Assembly: GCF_043290135.1 (NCBI RefSeq)
Contig: NC_134702.1
Location: 84,045,817-84,109,816, forward strand
DNA length: 64,000 nucleotides
Source: Rhipicephalus microplus
Taxonomy: Eukaryota; Arthropoda; Arachnida; Ixodida; Ixodidae
Direction: 5' to 3'
Position 1 is the stretch's first letter. Each line of letters opens with the position of its first letter. Below the pieces are notes generated by a model. That model saw nothing but the letters and a program-made list of their open reading frames with translations, was not told the DNA's origin and made no database searches. The position numbers and the translations under genes were made by a program. This document shows, in pieces, positions 35,601 to 47,837 of this stretch.

Positions 35601-37364
35601 GATTTTTTTCTCAAGGTGCCACCGCGGGTCGACTAACTATACCTCGGGATAACTCACTGTACCCCAGTTGTTGTGTAAAGCTTCACCACTATACAGTGAG
35701 TATTCTTTGCCGCTTCCACGCAGCTAAACAACACGTCCACGCAGCTAAACAACACAGACTGGACGTCGATCTCTTAGAACTGATTATTTCTTGAAGATAA
35801 AGGCATAAAGATCCATATTTTAAAATGCATGCGCTTCGTGCACGCGCCTTCATCTACCTAACCATGCTGCAAGAACTTTCCAGGTAATGTCCCAACCTTA
35901 TGTATAGACTCATGCGTGCAATTGCATGTGTCCGTGTATTTGCATGTGTGCGTGTTGCACGTGTGCGTTTGCATGTGTTCGTGCAAGACATTAAAAGATT
36001 TCGTAGGGAAGTTTGTTTGAAGCCTCCCTCCCTTCTCCGAAGCGCTAAACAATAAACTACTGTTGACAAAGAGGTGTGTACACAACATAGCTAGGCGTAA
36101 ACATGCCGAGTACGTGCTATAAAGGCGTGTCGAAAATGCGGACACCTATCAAGACACGATGCACCTGCAGTACAGCTTCCCGTAAGAACAAAAGAGGCAG
36201 AGAAGCCTCTAGGCCCGTTTCCAAGTCTACTTCAGCGGAACCGCTAGTGCCCTTCTCGGCATCCAACGCACGCTCTTCTGTTGTGCTAGCGCCGACCGAT
36301 AGTCAGAGAAGAGCGGGGCTTGATGTGCATGCAGCGGGCCGTCAGCGGGACACTCTGCTATTTGAGGGCCTCGGCACCCCTCCTCTTAAATGTTAAAGCG
36401 GTTTCTCTTCCGAGCCAATCAGGATCGGAGTAGAGTTTATATGCGGATGGCTGCGGCTGACCTACTTGGCTCGGGTTTCTCCCGCCAGGAACCCAGACGT
36501 CGCCCCACCCAGGTCTTCTTTTTCTTTTTTCGTTTTTGCTTTACCTCGCTGAACAATGTTTTACTCCTGCTCATCGTATATAGCGCAAGCTAAAGGTTTA
36601 TCCTGTACTCATCATCGCACCCAATTTGCAAGGCATTTGCGTTGGCTTCTTCGTCCTGGCTCATACTTCTGGTCGTCCGCATGCGTCAGTAATTGAGCGC
36701 GGCAGAAGATGTCCAGACCATGTTTATGCGAAGTCTGCAATGTGCGTTTATAAAACAAATTGTTGTAGCAATTAATCCAAACAGGATATAATGGTGCCGT
36801 TAAGTGATGCCTATGCCGGTGCGTAATCGAATCGGGCTTGGAGCATGAGCGTGGTGTTTTTACTTGCAGTGTAAACATCAAGGGACTAGGAACATTAGAA
36901 CATTTACATCTACAAATACCGCAAGCACGTCTGCTGCGATGCATCTCTGATATATTACAGATAAAATATATAGCCAAACTAATATACATAAATAGCCCGG
37001 CGAATGAACGAGACAAGCTGTTGTGAAAGACAGGATGGAAATGCAGGGGTTGGGCTTAAGAAAACGTGATTATCCTGTGGAGAAGTGTACAGTGCATGTC
37101 TTCGTCTACCCGGTATCTTAAAGGGGTACTCGCACAATTTTTTGTGGCCGAGATAGCCTGCTGGATTCATTCTCGCGAACATGCGTATATCATTTTCAAA
37201 ATATCAATGGTGAGTTTAGCTCGAAAGGTATATTAAAGACGATGGTATTTCTTGGGGAACTTTGACGCAAAAATTTTGATCTGTCTGTCTGTACATTTGT
37301 CTGTTTGTCCACTCTTACCGGCATCGGGTACTTAAAACGGCCGACCCCATTCGCAGCGCCCACC
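35601..37364. other. unassigned DNA
   Basis: No gene recognised. Around 37,270-37,310 is a GTCTGTCTGT-rich stretch directly before the MITE. Confidence 0.4.
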
Positions 37365-37610
37365 AATAGGGAGCTTTAGAATAGCGCTCTGCAAGCCCTT
37401 GCGGTGCGGTCGCTACCACTGCGCATGCGTCGTAACGCGAGTCGGCGTTCGCGTTCACGGACCGCATGTAGCCCGCAAGCGCTGGTTTAGAGGCTACGGT
37501 GTCACTGCGATCGTGCGTTGCGGTTTGCAGCAGGGAGACGCTATTCTAAAACTCATATGGCGCCCGCAACGCGCGCAGCGCTTGCAAACGGTATTCTAAA
37601 GTTCCCTATT
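37365..37610. mobile_element. MITE 2 with AATAGGG terminal inverted repeats
   Basis: Left end AATAGGGAGCTTTAGAATA is repeated in complement at the right end (AATAGGGAACTTTAGAATA), one mismatch in 19. Length 246 bp, GC-rich and partly self-complementary interior (GCGGTGCGGTCGC with GCGCAGCG blocks), no ORF. Its ends are clearly related to those of the element at 27,173-27,496 but the interiors are unlike each other. Confidence 0.85.
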
Positions 37611-38989
37611 GATTCGCAAGATTTAGCATTCATACTTGTGCAATTGCCAATTGAAAACAATTATTGAGCCTGTCTGGAACACCATAACAACACGTAAATA
37701 TTCTGCATGTGTGTCTTTTACTGGAAAAGGCATTAATAAGAAACTTTAAGGAACGTAGCGCTTATCTCGCTGCGCTGACCATGCGACGCTTTCACGAAAA
37801 GGCGAGCGTTTCCAATGGTTTGCTAAGACGAGATGGTGGTGGCACCTACCTGTCGCATTGCGTTCTACACCTTATCACCTCTGAGACGGGCGCGTACCCC
37901 CGTCTCAGAGCCACGCGCTTCGTTTTCCAAGAAAGCGCCAGATGACACTCATGCCTCACGTGTGACGTGACTTGATGCGTTCGTTCGTCTCCGCTGTATG
38001 CTCGAGGCACTTTAACACAGCGCCTCCAGAATACCATTAACCGATTTTCTTGCGCAGAACACCAAATAAATGTTTTGTCCACTCTCTCCACACGCAAGAC
38101 TATAGTCTTTCGACGACATTTGCAGATTAACATGCAGATACGGGGCCAATTTTTTTTTTTAGTTTTGAACTTTGCGACCCTCCGTGGTGACCCTTGGTGA
38201 CCCCTACTTTCCTCACATGACCACGTGGTAAAAAATCATGATGATATAACAGCCTCCATTTTTTTTTCTTTTGTCGAGTTTTCACCAGCAGATTATTACT
38301 CGGCAGCTGCTCGCGAGTTCGTGGTCGTGGCGCACGCGTTGAAAGTTTTGTGTTTGACGACACTGTTGTCCCGTTTCCTGCTTGAGAGGAGTTCTTGATG
38401 CGAACCGTGCGGAAGTGCATCACAGTTTTGTGGGCTGACGTGGTTGAAAGTGGCACAAGCTATTGATGGTGATAGTTGCATCCGGCAGCTTGTCGTTTTT
38501 GGAGCTCTCTCAAATGGAAATTAAGACTGATCAGTAATGAGGAGCCTGTAATTGTTCATCGGTGACGCGCTGCAGCACATGATGTGCCATGTTATGACTA
38601 ACAGGCACCCGGCAACACATTGGATGAAAAAAAATAAATAAAACGTGATGCCACAATCTTTGTGTCGGTGCCCTTGTAAGCAAAACTTGCCTATTTCAAA
38701 AACCACAGATTAGCTTTCATCAGTACAGATGGCTCCTATGCAGCCTTCCCACGTGTATCAATACATTCTGAAATGTTTCCTGAGCCTCTGAAAAGGCGAC
38801 CAATGAATGTACCACGGAGCATAACGGGAAGCCATTTAGAATATTTGAAATAGCTCAGTAATGATGGGTTTAGTGCCATTACGCGATCGAAAAAAGCAAA
38901 GTAGAAAACGAGGGAACATTTTTTTTCTTAGACGTGTATACACTATTCTGCAAGGCGAAGAGACTCGCTTCCCGGTCTTGCACTGCACG
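37611..38989. other. unassigned DNA
   Basis: Short open frames only; poly-T near 38,151-38,160. Nothing recognised. Confidence 0.4.
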
Positions 38990-39776
38990 AAGGATGAATG
39001 AATGGATGAAAAACTTTTATTGGGGTCCTGAGGGATTCCACCCCCGTTTTATAGGGTAGGATCGCGGGCCGCTCCCACGTTGGGACCGGGAGGCCCAGCC
39101 TCACCGCCGCATCGTGGGCCTTCTGTACAGCCTTGAGTTGTTGTATGAGAACCGGACTCGTGAGCATTAAATGAAAGGAGTTCTCAGAAAATTCTTCATT
39201 TTTTCTTTGTAAAGAGGGGCACCTCCAGAGCATGTGGTTAAAATCACTGCGATTCTGGCAGTCTGGACAAAGTTCTGAAATATCGGAGTAATGGCTATAG
39301 GTTACGAGGCTAGGGTATGTTCCCGTCTGAAGCATGCGAAGAGAGATTGCCTGTGGCCTAGACAACTTTTCGTGTGGCAATGGAAATGACCTACGGCCTA
39401 ATTGATAGTGCTTTGTGAGCTCGTTGAAGATAGTCAAAATATCCTTAAAGTAAAGGATTGGGGCTGATTCCTCTGTGTGAGAAGCAGAAGCCCCGGCACG
39501 GTAAGTGAAGCCTCGCGTTTTGGAGAGGGCTAGCTCGTTGACATTGGGAAGGCCCCCGACCTTCAAGCCAAGGTGAGCATGGAACCAAATAATAGTGTGG
39601 TGTGTAAGTTCTTTGTGAGCGACAGTTCTAAAAACTTCCTTGCACACGGAACCAGAAGCGAAGGGCCTAGTAGCAGATTTAGAGTCCGTATAAATATCAG
39701 TCCTTTGTGGATCAAGGAGAGCTAATGCAATGGTCATCTGTTCTGCTTTGTAAGACGAAGTGGTTCGAACCGACAC
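38943..39776 (-). pseudogene. I-like LINE, rest of RNase H and C-terminal cysteine block
   Basis: About 277 codons. RNase H signatures: 'SSYKAEQMTIALAL' with the catalytic Glu, 'IYTDSKSATR' with the next Asp, 'IIWFHAHLGL' and 'NVNELALSKTRG' in the place of the last acidic/Asn motif. RNase H would remove the RNA strand after first-strand synthesis. Further on, 'CPDCQNRSDFNHMLWRCPSL' is a zinc-knuckle-like block. The frame continues through the 3' UTR and tail into flanking DNA (after about 38,990), so the listed stop is not the original one. Confidence 0.75.
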
Positions 39777-39996
39777 TAAGGATAAAATCTGACCTTTAGA
39801 ATCTACGGATATATACTACTACAAAGTGAGCGGAAACGCCATACTGGGCGGCATCAACAAAGCATGGAACAGACGAGTGGGTGTGAGCTTGAGCTAAAGG
39901 AGAGGAGGCTTGAGCGACACGCCTTCCCACGTTGTACTGTGGATGAAAATTGCGTGGAAGGGTATACACTTTGATGCGAGAGCGTATAATCGTCAA
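38990..39996 (-). mobile_element. I-like LINE, 3' part (RNase H and C-terminus)
   Basis: The minus strand reads through an RNase H domain into a C-terminal cysteine block and ends at AATAAAAGTTTTTCATCC followed by ATTCATT-type tandem units near 38,990-39,010. RNase H downstream of RT is characteristic of the I superclade of LINEs. The RT itself is not in this copy; the 5' side is truncated at about 40,000. Confidence 0.75.
39796..39996 (-). pseudogene. I-like LINE, start of RNase H
   Basis: Codons 'HPQYNVGRRVAQASS' and 'PCFVDAAQYG' include the first catalytic Asp of RNase H (FVDAAQ). The frame then shifts at about 39,812-39,820 into the next segment. It is continuous in function with 38,943-39,776 but broken by a small indel. 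Confidence 0.65.
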
Positions 39997-40109
39997 GTGG
40001 CGTATTTTGCCCTTCGAGCGTCAGGGGGTTGACTCCAGTGTCAACCAGAATCTATCTCCCAGCTGGTGTGATTGAAAGCCTGCCTTTCCTATGTCGCAAT
40101 TTTTTTTTG

Positions 40110-40252
40110 TAATTTCTCCCTCTCTTCGCAACATTTCTTTTTAACATCTTTCATTCCCCTCACCCCTTTCCCCAGCACAGGGTAGCCAGCCGGTCTAAGA
40201 ACTGGCTAACCTCCCTGTCTTTCCGCTTAAACTTTCTTCCTCCTCCTCCTCC
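40110..40252 (+). mobile_element. LINE 3' UTR fragment (AGCCAG hairpin family), copy 2
   Basis: TTCCCCTCACCCCTTTCCCC, then GGTAGCCAG (40,191-40,199), CTGGCTAACC (40,202-40,211 preceded by the loop), CTCCCTG and a CCTCCTCCTCCTCC tail. No coding sequence is left in front of it. Confidence 0.8.
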
Positions 40253-42047
40253 TGACAACCTGTGCCCTTTTGTTGAGCCTCGACAACTTTTTCAAGCGTG
40301 TTGCAGACTTCAAGTTTCATAAGGTTCTCAGTGCTTGTGCGCATAGGAATACCAGGAACTCTCTTGTTTCTCTTTTTATGAGGATGTTCAATTTGTTTCT
40401 CTTATGGAGTTGCCAACTGTGCATAGATGCGACATAGCTTATGTGGCTCACCAAGAATGCATGGAACAGTCTGAGGAGATTGTGCTCTCGAAGACCACCC
40501 CGACTGTTGGAAATGCGTGAGATTAGTCGGATGATCCCTTCCGCCTTGGAAGTCAGACGGTCGATCGTGTGGCCGTTCTATCCATTAGCCTCGATAATCA
40601 TGCCCAGAATGCGTATGAAGTCCACCCTTGGAATACGCTGCCCTGATGCCGTGTGCAGCCCTTCACGAAGGAACAACGTTTTTTTTTTACATCGCCGTGT
40701 CTTAAAACTCTTGCCGATTACAAAAGAGGCATTACAATGATAACGCATCGCACCCCTTCTTAATGCGAAGACAATTATTAATTCACAATATACTTGGCCG
40801 CAGCCTTTCGAGTAATGTACCTGCAAAATTGATGATTCACCAACGTTTGTTGCACAAGTGCGTGATGACCTACTTAAACTGCGTCTTTTTTACCGCTTCT
40901 GTAAAAACGCATGGTTGGCTACTTTAAGAGTACAAGCCAACAACGTATGGTAAACATACGTTGTTGTTTCAATGCGATGAAAACTTGGCCTTGCCACTAA
41001 ACACTGTGTCCAGTGATCGAATAGGATACATGCCATCAAACATGGACATGCACAAGCTTAAAATCGAAACGCTACCGTCTACCTATACTGCTATAGACGT
41101 CCTTTGCTATAGCGATTACGACCAGCTGTGATCGCTCGGTACATAATATATTCTGCACTAAACTGCTACATTTCATACACAGCACATGCCTAGCAAACGT
41201 TCCCGTAAGACGGCTGCGTGAAAACTCCACCTCGACACATAGTACAGAGTTGTGTTGTAATACCACTACCAATTTTCAGCATCGGCGTTATCGCTGACTT
41301 TCGCACGGCTAAGCTAGAGGACACGGGCTCGACTGTCGTCCATGGAGGCCGCATTCCGATGAAGAAGAATCGCAGGAACATCGGTGTGTGCGCAATCTGC
41401 AGGTCTACTACAGACACGATGTTTACCGACACAAAAGTTAGTTTCGTTGAATGAACGCCTAGCTCTAAACGGAAAACAAGAGAGAGAGAGAGGTAACCAC
41501 ACTCTCAAGAGCCCATATAGAAAGAGTACGGGTAAGCGTGAGTGCATTCTGAAAGGTAATTACAGTGTGTTTTAAAAGCTAGTTTCAGCTCCAACTGTAC
41601 CTTGACGTTACAACGCGGAATGAGCGTTTTGGCATGTGCTCGCGTAATATATCGTGACGTTTCCTTGGCCGCTCAGCTCTGTGGCTTGGTTGGTGGCGCA
41701 ACAGCGGCCATTATTCTCAATGTTTCTGGCGACGCACAAGAGGCGATTTCGAATGTTTTGGTGCCTCGATAACGTCACTCAAACTATAACCATACCAGCT
41801 TGTGAATTCACCGGAATCGCCACTGTAGCCTGACGTCATGGTAGTGTCGATGTCAATAGATGCGCCATGAGAAAAGAAACCTTAACGGCAACGTAAAGCA
41901 TCTGATCAGCATTTTTGAAGTTCACACTTGCTGAGAGCCGTTTCTGTATAACGAAAACTTGTACGGCGGAGCAAACCCAGCTTAGAAAATCAGTGTGAGT
42001 GCCTCTTTAATGCATTTGCATGCGGTCCATGTCAATCCACAGTCCCT
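40253..42047. other. unassigned DNA
   Basis: Contains a small perfect hairpin (AACAACGTATG at 40,939-40,949 with its complement at 40,955-40,965). Otherwise nothing recognised. Confidence 0.4.
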
Positions 42048-42112
42048 CACTACAGCGTGCCTTATAATCACATCCTGGTTTATACTCGTGAAACCGCCAA
42101 AATTTTTATTAC
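42048..42112 (+). mobile_element. SINE tail fragment of another tick family
   Basis: The phrases TCCCTCACTACAGCGTGCCT, TATAATCACATCCTGGTTTA and CGTGAAACCGCCAAAATTT correspond to the tail of a second tick SINE type, which ends in ...CACGTAAAACCCCA. Only the 3' end is present. Confidence 0.5.
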
Positions 42113-42261
42113 TCTAACTTTTTGTGTCTGCAGGTGTCGTCCGCTGTCTGCTACCTGGCTTTGTACTGAAATACAAACGCCAAGCATTCAATATGAGCTT
42201 CGGGTGAGATATTAGTCGGTGAGATATTAGTAGTAAAATTGTGGCATCAAAATATGACTTA

Positions 42262-42262
<1 letters not shown>

Positions 42263-42319
<57 letters not shown>

Positions 42320-42343
42320 GCACACACACACACACACACACAC

Positions 42344-42377
<34 letters not shown>
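42263..42377 (+). repeat. compound (CA)n-(TA)n microsatellite
   Basis: About 40 CA units with one CG interruption, then about 16 TA units. Confidence 0.96.
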
Positions 42378-42379
<2 letters not shown>

Positions 42380-42384
42380 TTACA

Positions 42385-42488
42385 GTTGGTAATTTTTTCA
42401 TCCACTTTTCTTTCTTCTTATTTACATTCCATTAATGTTAATAACTTCCCCTGTACATTCCTTGGCATTACTGTCTGTTATATCTCAT
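42385..42488 (+). repeat. direct repeat, unit 1 (GTTGGTNATTTTTTCATCC)
   Basis: 104 bp that recur almost unchanged at 42,684-42,787, from GTTGGTAATTTTTTCATCC to TGTCTGTTATATCTCAT. In unit 2 a tRNA-like B-box (GGTTCGATTCC near 42,666) precedes it, so the repeat may be the body of a tRNA-headed SINE. Confidence 0.85.
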
Positions 42489-42544
42489 TATTATTGTGTT
42501 AAAAACACGGAAAAACGAGCCCTTAGGTATACACTTCTTTCCCT

Positions 42545-42575
<31 letters not shown>

Positions 42576-42649
42576 ATAAGGGAAAGAAGTGTATACCTAA
42601 GGGCTCGTTTTTCCGTGTTTTAACACAATATTAATGAGATCTAACAGAC
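42473..42649. repeat. 177-bp palindrome around an AT tract
   Basis: GTCTGTTA...AACACGGAAAAACGAGCCC...TTCTTTCCCTTAT on the left is repeated in complement on the right with a few mismatches; the centre is about 13 AT units (42,549-42,576). The left arm overlaps the end of direct-repeat unit 1. Confidence 0.9.
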
Positions 42650-42683
42650 GATTCGAAGGTCGTAGGTTCGATTCCTGCCCACG

Positions 42684-44149
<1,466 letters not shown>

Positions 44150-44865
44150 AGGTTTTAGTTCCGGCCGACTTTATGCCTTAGGTAGCACGTGAAAGTTCGT
44201 TTCTTCACTCGATTTCAGCGTGATATCCTTAACCCCGGTTTATTTCCTGACCCACTCTGCTCTCTTTTTGTATCTTAAGGTTTCACTTACCATTTTCTTC
44301 AATATCGCTCGCTGCGTCGTCCTCAATTTAAGCTGAATTCTCTTTCTAAGCCTCCATGTTTCTGCTCAGTAGGTACGTACTGGCAAGACGCGGCTGTTAT
44401 ATACCTTCTTCTTGAGGGTTAGTGGCAATCTGCATCTGCCAGTCATGATTCGAGCTTGGTGAATGTGCTCCACCCCATTCTTACTTTTATAGTTATCTCA
44501 CTCTCATAGTTCGGCTCCACGATTACTACGCGTCCTAAGTAGATACGTTTCTTTACAACTTCCAGCGTCCCTCCACCAATCGCAAAGCGCTGTCGTCCGC
44601 CTAAACAGTTGCATGTTACTCTAATACTATGTACATCAATTTTCAGACCTACTCTTTTGCTTCCTGTGTCCAGTTAGGTAATTATGAGCTTCCTTGTCTT
44701 CCTTGTCCGTTAATGCATACATGCTACTTTTGCCTATGCAAAAGTTTGCTTTCGCAGCTTTCAGGCTTATGCTGCTTTTTATAGCCTGCTCAATTCTATT
44801 CATGCTGTATACCTTCTGATGTCGGCTTCCTTACGCCCATTGATTAACTTCGAAAGCTCCACTAT

Positions 44866-45102
44866 CTTTGTTTTGGCTAAGGTACTCGGATGCTGACCCG
44901 CAAGTCGTGGGATCGAATCCCGGCTTCGGCGGTGCATTTTCGATGAAGGCGAAAATGCTGATGCCCGTGTGCTCAGATTTGGGTGCACGTTAAAGAATCC
45001 CCAGTGGTCGAAATTTTCGGACCACTCCACTACGGTGTCTCTCAAAATCATATGGTGGTCTTAGGACGCTAAACCACTCATATCGATCAAAGCTCTGTTT
45101 TG
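44866..45102 (+). mobile_element. SINE (Ruka-like), copy 7, nested in the LINE, 10-bp TSD
   Basis: SINE 44,876-45,092 with most of the tRNA-like head (starts at CTAAGGTACTCGGATGCTG; B-box-like GGATCGAATCC), body, and a tail ending CACTCATATCGATCAAAG. Flanks CTTTGTTTTG (44,866-44,875) and CTCTGTTTTG (45,093-45,102) are a TSD with one mismatch. The LINE sequence resumes on both sides. Confidence 0.85.
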
Positions 45103-45689
45103 TCGGTTGAAATTCAGGCTTTCATGGTTTGGTCGTCCCTTAATGAGATTGATTTTTCGTCTCCTGAGATTGTTTGCCAGTGTACTTTCTCGTGACTCCA
45201 TCTACGACTTCCGCCGCACACTCTTTGATGATACCAGTAAGATTACCGTTCATTACGTGAACGCTAACGTTGCTTTCCTCGTTTAGAGCCGCGAATGTAT
45301 TCTGACGCGAAACTCAAAATTCCTGTACTTTCCCTCTCACCGCTAGCTTATTAATGAATTTCTTGCGCATCAGTCTGTGTCATTGCTTTTTTAAATCTAG
45401 GTGAATGTGAGCTCTTACCATTCTATTGTCATTACATAGAGTCTTGCCAACTATTATACTAGTACTACATCCTGTACAATTCCGGGGTGGGCACACAGAA
45501 TGAAGTTTATTTCATTTTTAGTTTCACCATTAGAACTTCGCCCCTTCCGTTTGCGGTTAGTTTGTCAGCTGTAAAAGGTATTCAAGATCCGTAAAATAAT
45601 ACGTTCTGCGAACTCCACTAATAAGTGCCCTCTGGCGTTTCTAGAGCCGATACAATATTCCACCACAGCATGGTCTCTAGCCTGTTTCT

Positions 45690-46085
45690 GTCCTACTTTG
45701 GCATTAAGGTCACCCATCACGATATTATGCTGTGTATTTATTATTAGCTGACTCTATGTATTCGTAGAAGCGTTCAACCAAATGATTGTCATGGTAAGAT
45801 GTAGGCGCGTAGGCCTGTACCATCTACATCTTGTACCTTTTGTTAAACTTAATTACTATTCTTGCCACCCTCTCACTAATACTATAGTATACTTTAAGTT
45901 TACCAGCGGCATTCTTATGTATAGAAAACCCCACCCCTAGCTCTTTTCTGCCAACTAATCTACTGTACCATAGAACGTGTCTGTACTTCAGCACTGCATA
46001 AGCCTCACGTGTCCTCCCAACTTTGCTGAGCCCTATTACACCGAATTTACCATTTTCTAATTCTTCGAATAGTACAGCTAGTGAG
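45690..46085 (-). pseudogene. LINE endonuclease (EEP fold), decayed
   Basis: In the frame of 45,824-46,162: 'GVIGLSKVGRTREA', 'GVGFSIHKNAAG', 'YSISERVARIVIKFNKRYKM', then a stop, then 'VQAYAPTSY' and, after another frame change near 45,725, 'IVMGDLNAKVG'. These are the successive motifs of an exonuclease-endonuclease-phosphatase (APE-type) LINE endonuclease; GDLNA holds the catalytic Asp-Asn pair. The usual Glu of LSE-x-R is Lys here (LSKVGR), so the catalytic Glu is lost. The 5' boundary is marked by a GTGA microsatellite. Confidence 0.75.
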
Positions 46086-46110
46086 TGAGTGAGCGAGTGA
46101 GTGGGTGATA
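46081..46110 (+). repeat. (GTGA)n short microsatellite
   Basis: About seven GTGA-type units at the 5' border of the LINE. Confidence 0.85.
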
Positions 46111-47573
46111 AATTTGCTGTAGCCCAAAAGTGGCAGAGGCTGGACGGGACCAGAGGCCACAACCAGGTGCGTCCTCCCAGTAAGGCACCGCAAGTAGCAA
46201 CCTCTCGACGATGTCCCTGACCCTGTGGAGGAGATCTGTAGCGTCAGTAAAGCAAGCCCTTGATCAAAACGTACTTCACGCTTGGTGATCGCTTCGCCGT
46301 CGTCTTCCCAATCGACGAAAAAGAACTCGCCAAAGTACCATCTTTTCTCTGCAACTCTTCCAGAACACACTGAACATGGGTTCACGTCCAGTGTGTTTGA
46401 TGCCACTACAGGTCATTTTGTTTCCTTTATAAGTGTTCTCTAAGTTTTTTTTCGATGAATGATTTAACAATGTAGTTAGAGCAAGGCTCGTTTGTAGAAT
46501 GTCTTCTCCTCTCAATTTCTCCGCCCACAAAGCCGCCTCTTCCAGACACTTTCCAGACACGTGCCAACGTAACTTTTCCGAGAGTACGTCTCCGTTTCCC
46601 GCCATTTTTTTGGTCAGCACCGTGTGTGACGTCGCAGGAGGAGCGTTTGACGTCGTTCTGCCCTTACGAAAGGCGAGTTTAGCAAGGTCGTCGATGATGG
46701 ATGCTAACGCGTCTGTTTCGTGACCTGGCGACTGCGCTTCTGGGAAAAAATGAAGTCGCCGGCCCGTGAAGACATGTCAGTTTCCCGCATTGGGCAATAG
46801 AGTCCCACTCTACTGGTCTTTTTCTTGACGACTACAGGAATCGTGTGGTTAAACCACGTAGTAGTTCATCGCGGTTGTGTGCGTTATACCATGAACACGT
46901 TAGCTGCGTGGTTTCGCGCTTTATGCAACTCTTCCGGAATTCCGTGGACCCACTGCGATGAAGCATAGATTAAACCCATAAAAAAGACCTCGAGTACTTT
47001 TGTGCTTTGTAATGCATCTCACACGATTGAATGATGATTCGGCGGCGCAGTTCGTGTGTCACGAAGATAGGGCGTTTGGAATGCATATGGTATTTGCCTA
47101 GGGACAAACACACCTTGAAAAAAACTGAGGTATGAATCAAGTGGGAACATGGAGATAGATAGAAGAATACAAGAAAGGAAAAAGATTAAATAACATATGT
47201 CCAATTTGCTACACTCCACATCGGAGTGGAATGAAAGAGTGAAAGACAGCAAAGAAAAGCATTCGTTTTACTATATGGCCTCCCAAATCACTCTATTATT
47301 CCAGGGATGGGCGCTGGTCTTACAACGGTGGACATGAAAACAACCAGGTGTTCGGAGCCCTTAGATATATGTTTTGTGCAAAAATCGCTAAAGTGTGGGG
47401 CTTTTGTGTTATACGAGTAACGCAAAGATATTGTGGAGCACTTCGATTAAACTAAGGCTATTTAGATACAAACACATAATGAGCTTACACATATTTTACC
47501 GACAAGTACTGGTGACTGGGTTAGTTGGCGCGTGTTGAAAGGGTATGACTTTGGCGCAGCTGAGTTAGAGCTG
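46111..47573. other. unassigned DNA
   Basis: A 114-codon frame (46,276-46,620, minus) and overlapping 46,047-46,406 do not resemble a family I know. It may belong to the LINE's upstream part, but no motif shows this. Confidence 0.4.
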
Positions 47574-47670
47574 GAAGAAAAGATGGTATACGGTCAAGGA
47601 TGAAAAAAAAAGAAGGGAAGAACATTCTGTCGTCTGTTTTTTCCGTTCTTGACCGTAACATCTTTTCTTC
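47574..47670. repeat. fold-back sequence 1
   Basis: GAAGAAAAGATG...ACGGTCAAG (47,574-47,598) pairs with CTTGACCGT...CATCTTTTCTTC (47,648-47,670) with a few unpaired bases; the loop is about 49 nt. Confidence 0.75.
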
Positions 47671-47743
47671 ACGCGCAAACTTATTAAAGCATTAACATTT
47701 TAACTTATTTTATGCCCACCCGCAAGGAACTGTTAGCGTTACT

Positions 47744-47837
47744 GCAGGTAAATGCAGCGCTGCAAAGTCGAGCACCTAAACAAGTGAACTACACAGAGTT
47801 TTTTGGTCCTTAACTTTGCAGCACTGCATTCACCTAC
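47744..47837. repeat. fold-back sequence 2
   Basis: GCAGGTAAATGCAGCGCTGC (from 47,744) pairs with its near complement ending at 47,837, about 25 bp with three mismatches, loop about 44 nt. It lies 73 bp from fold-back 1. Confidence 0.75.

Larger units (their letters stand above)
44150..46085 (-). mobile_element. RTE-like LINE with internal deletion, split by a SINE
   Basis: Minus strand, from right to left: endonuclease domain (46,085-45,600), linker to the RT (45,400-45,110), the nested SINE, more linker (44,860-44,700: 'AKTKIVELSKLINGRKEADIRRY' region), then directly the C-terminal part of the RT (44,600-44,230: 'EVVKKRIYLG', 'LTLKKKVYNSRVLPV', 'ETWRLRKRI'). The RT palm with its catalytic aspartates is missing between linker and C-terminus. 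Many stops and frame changes. The family is widespread in ticks, often annotated as craniofacial-development-protein-2-like because of the nuclease domain. Confidence 0.75.

Noticed and set aside
35148..35652. Overlapping 108-140-codon frames rich in SVRPS or TDGRTDG
   Set aside because: Translations of the degenerate GGAC/GGAT array, open on both strands because the unit lacks stops.
46276..46620. 114-codon minus-strand frame upstream of the RTE-like LINE
   Set aside because: I could not match it to a LINE ORF1 or any host family.
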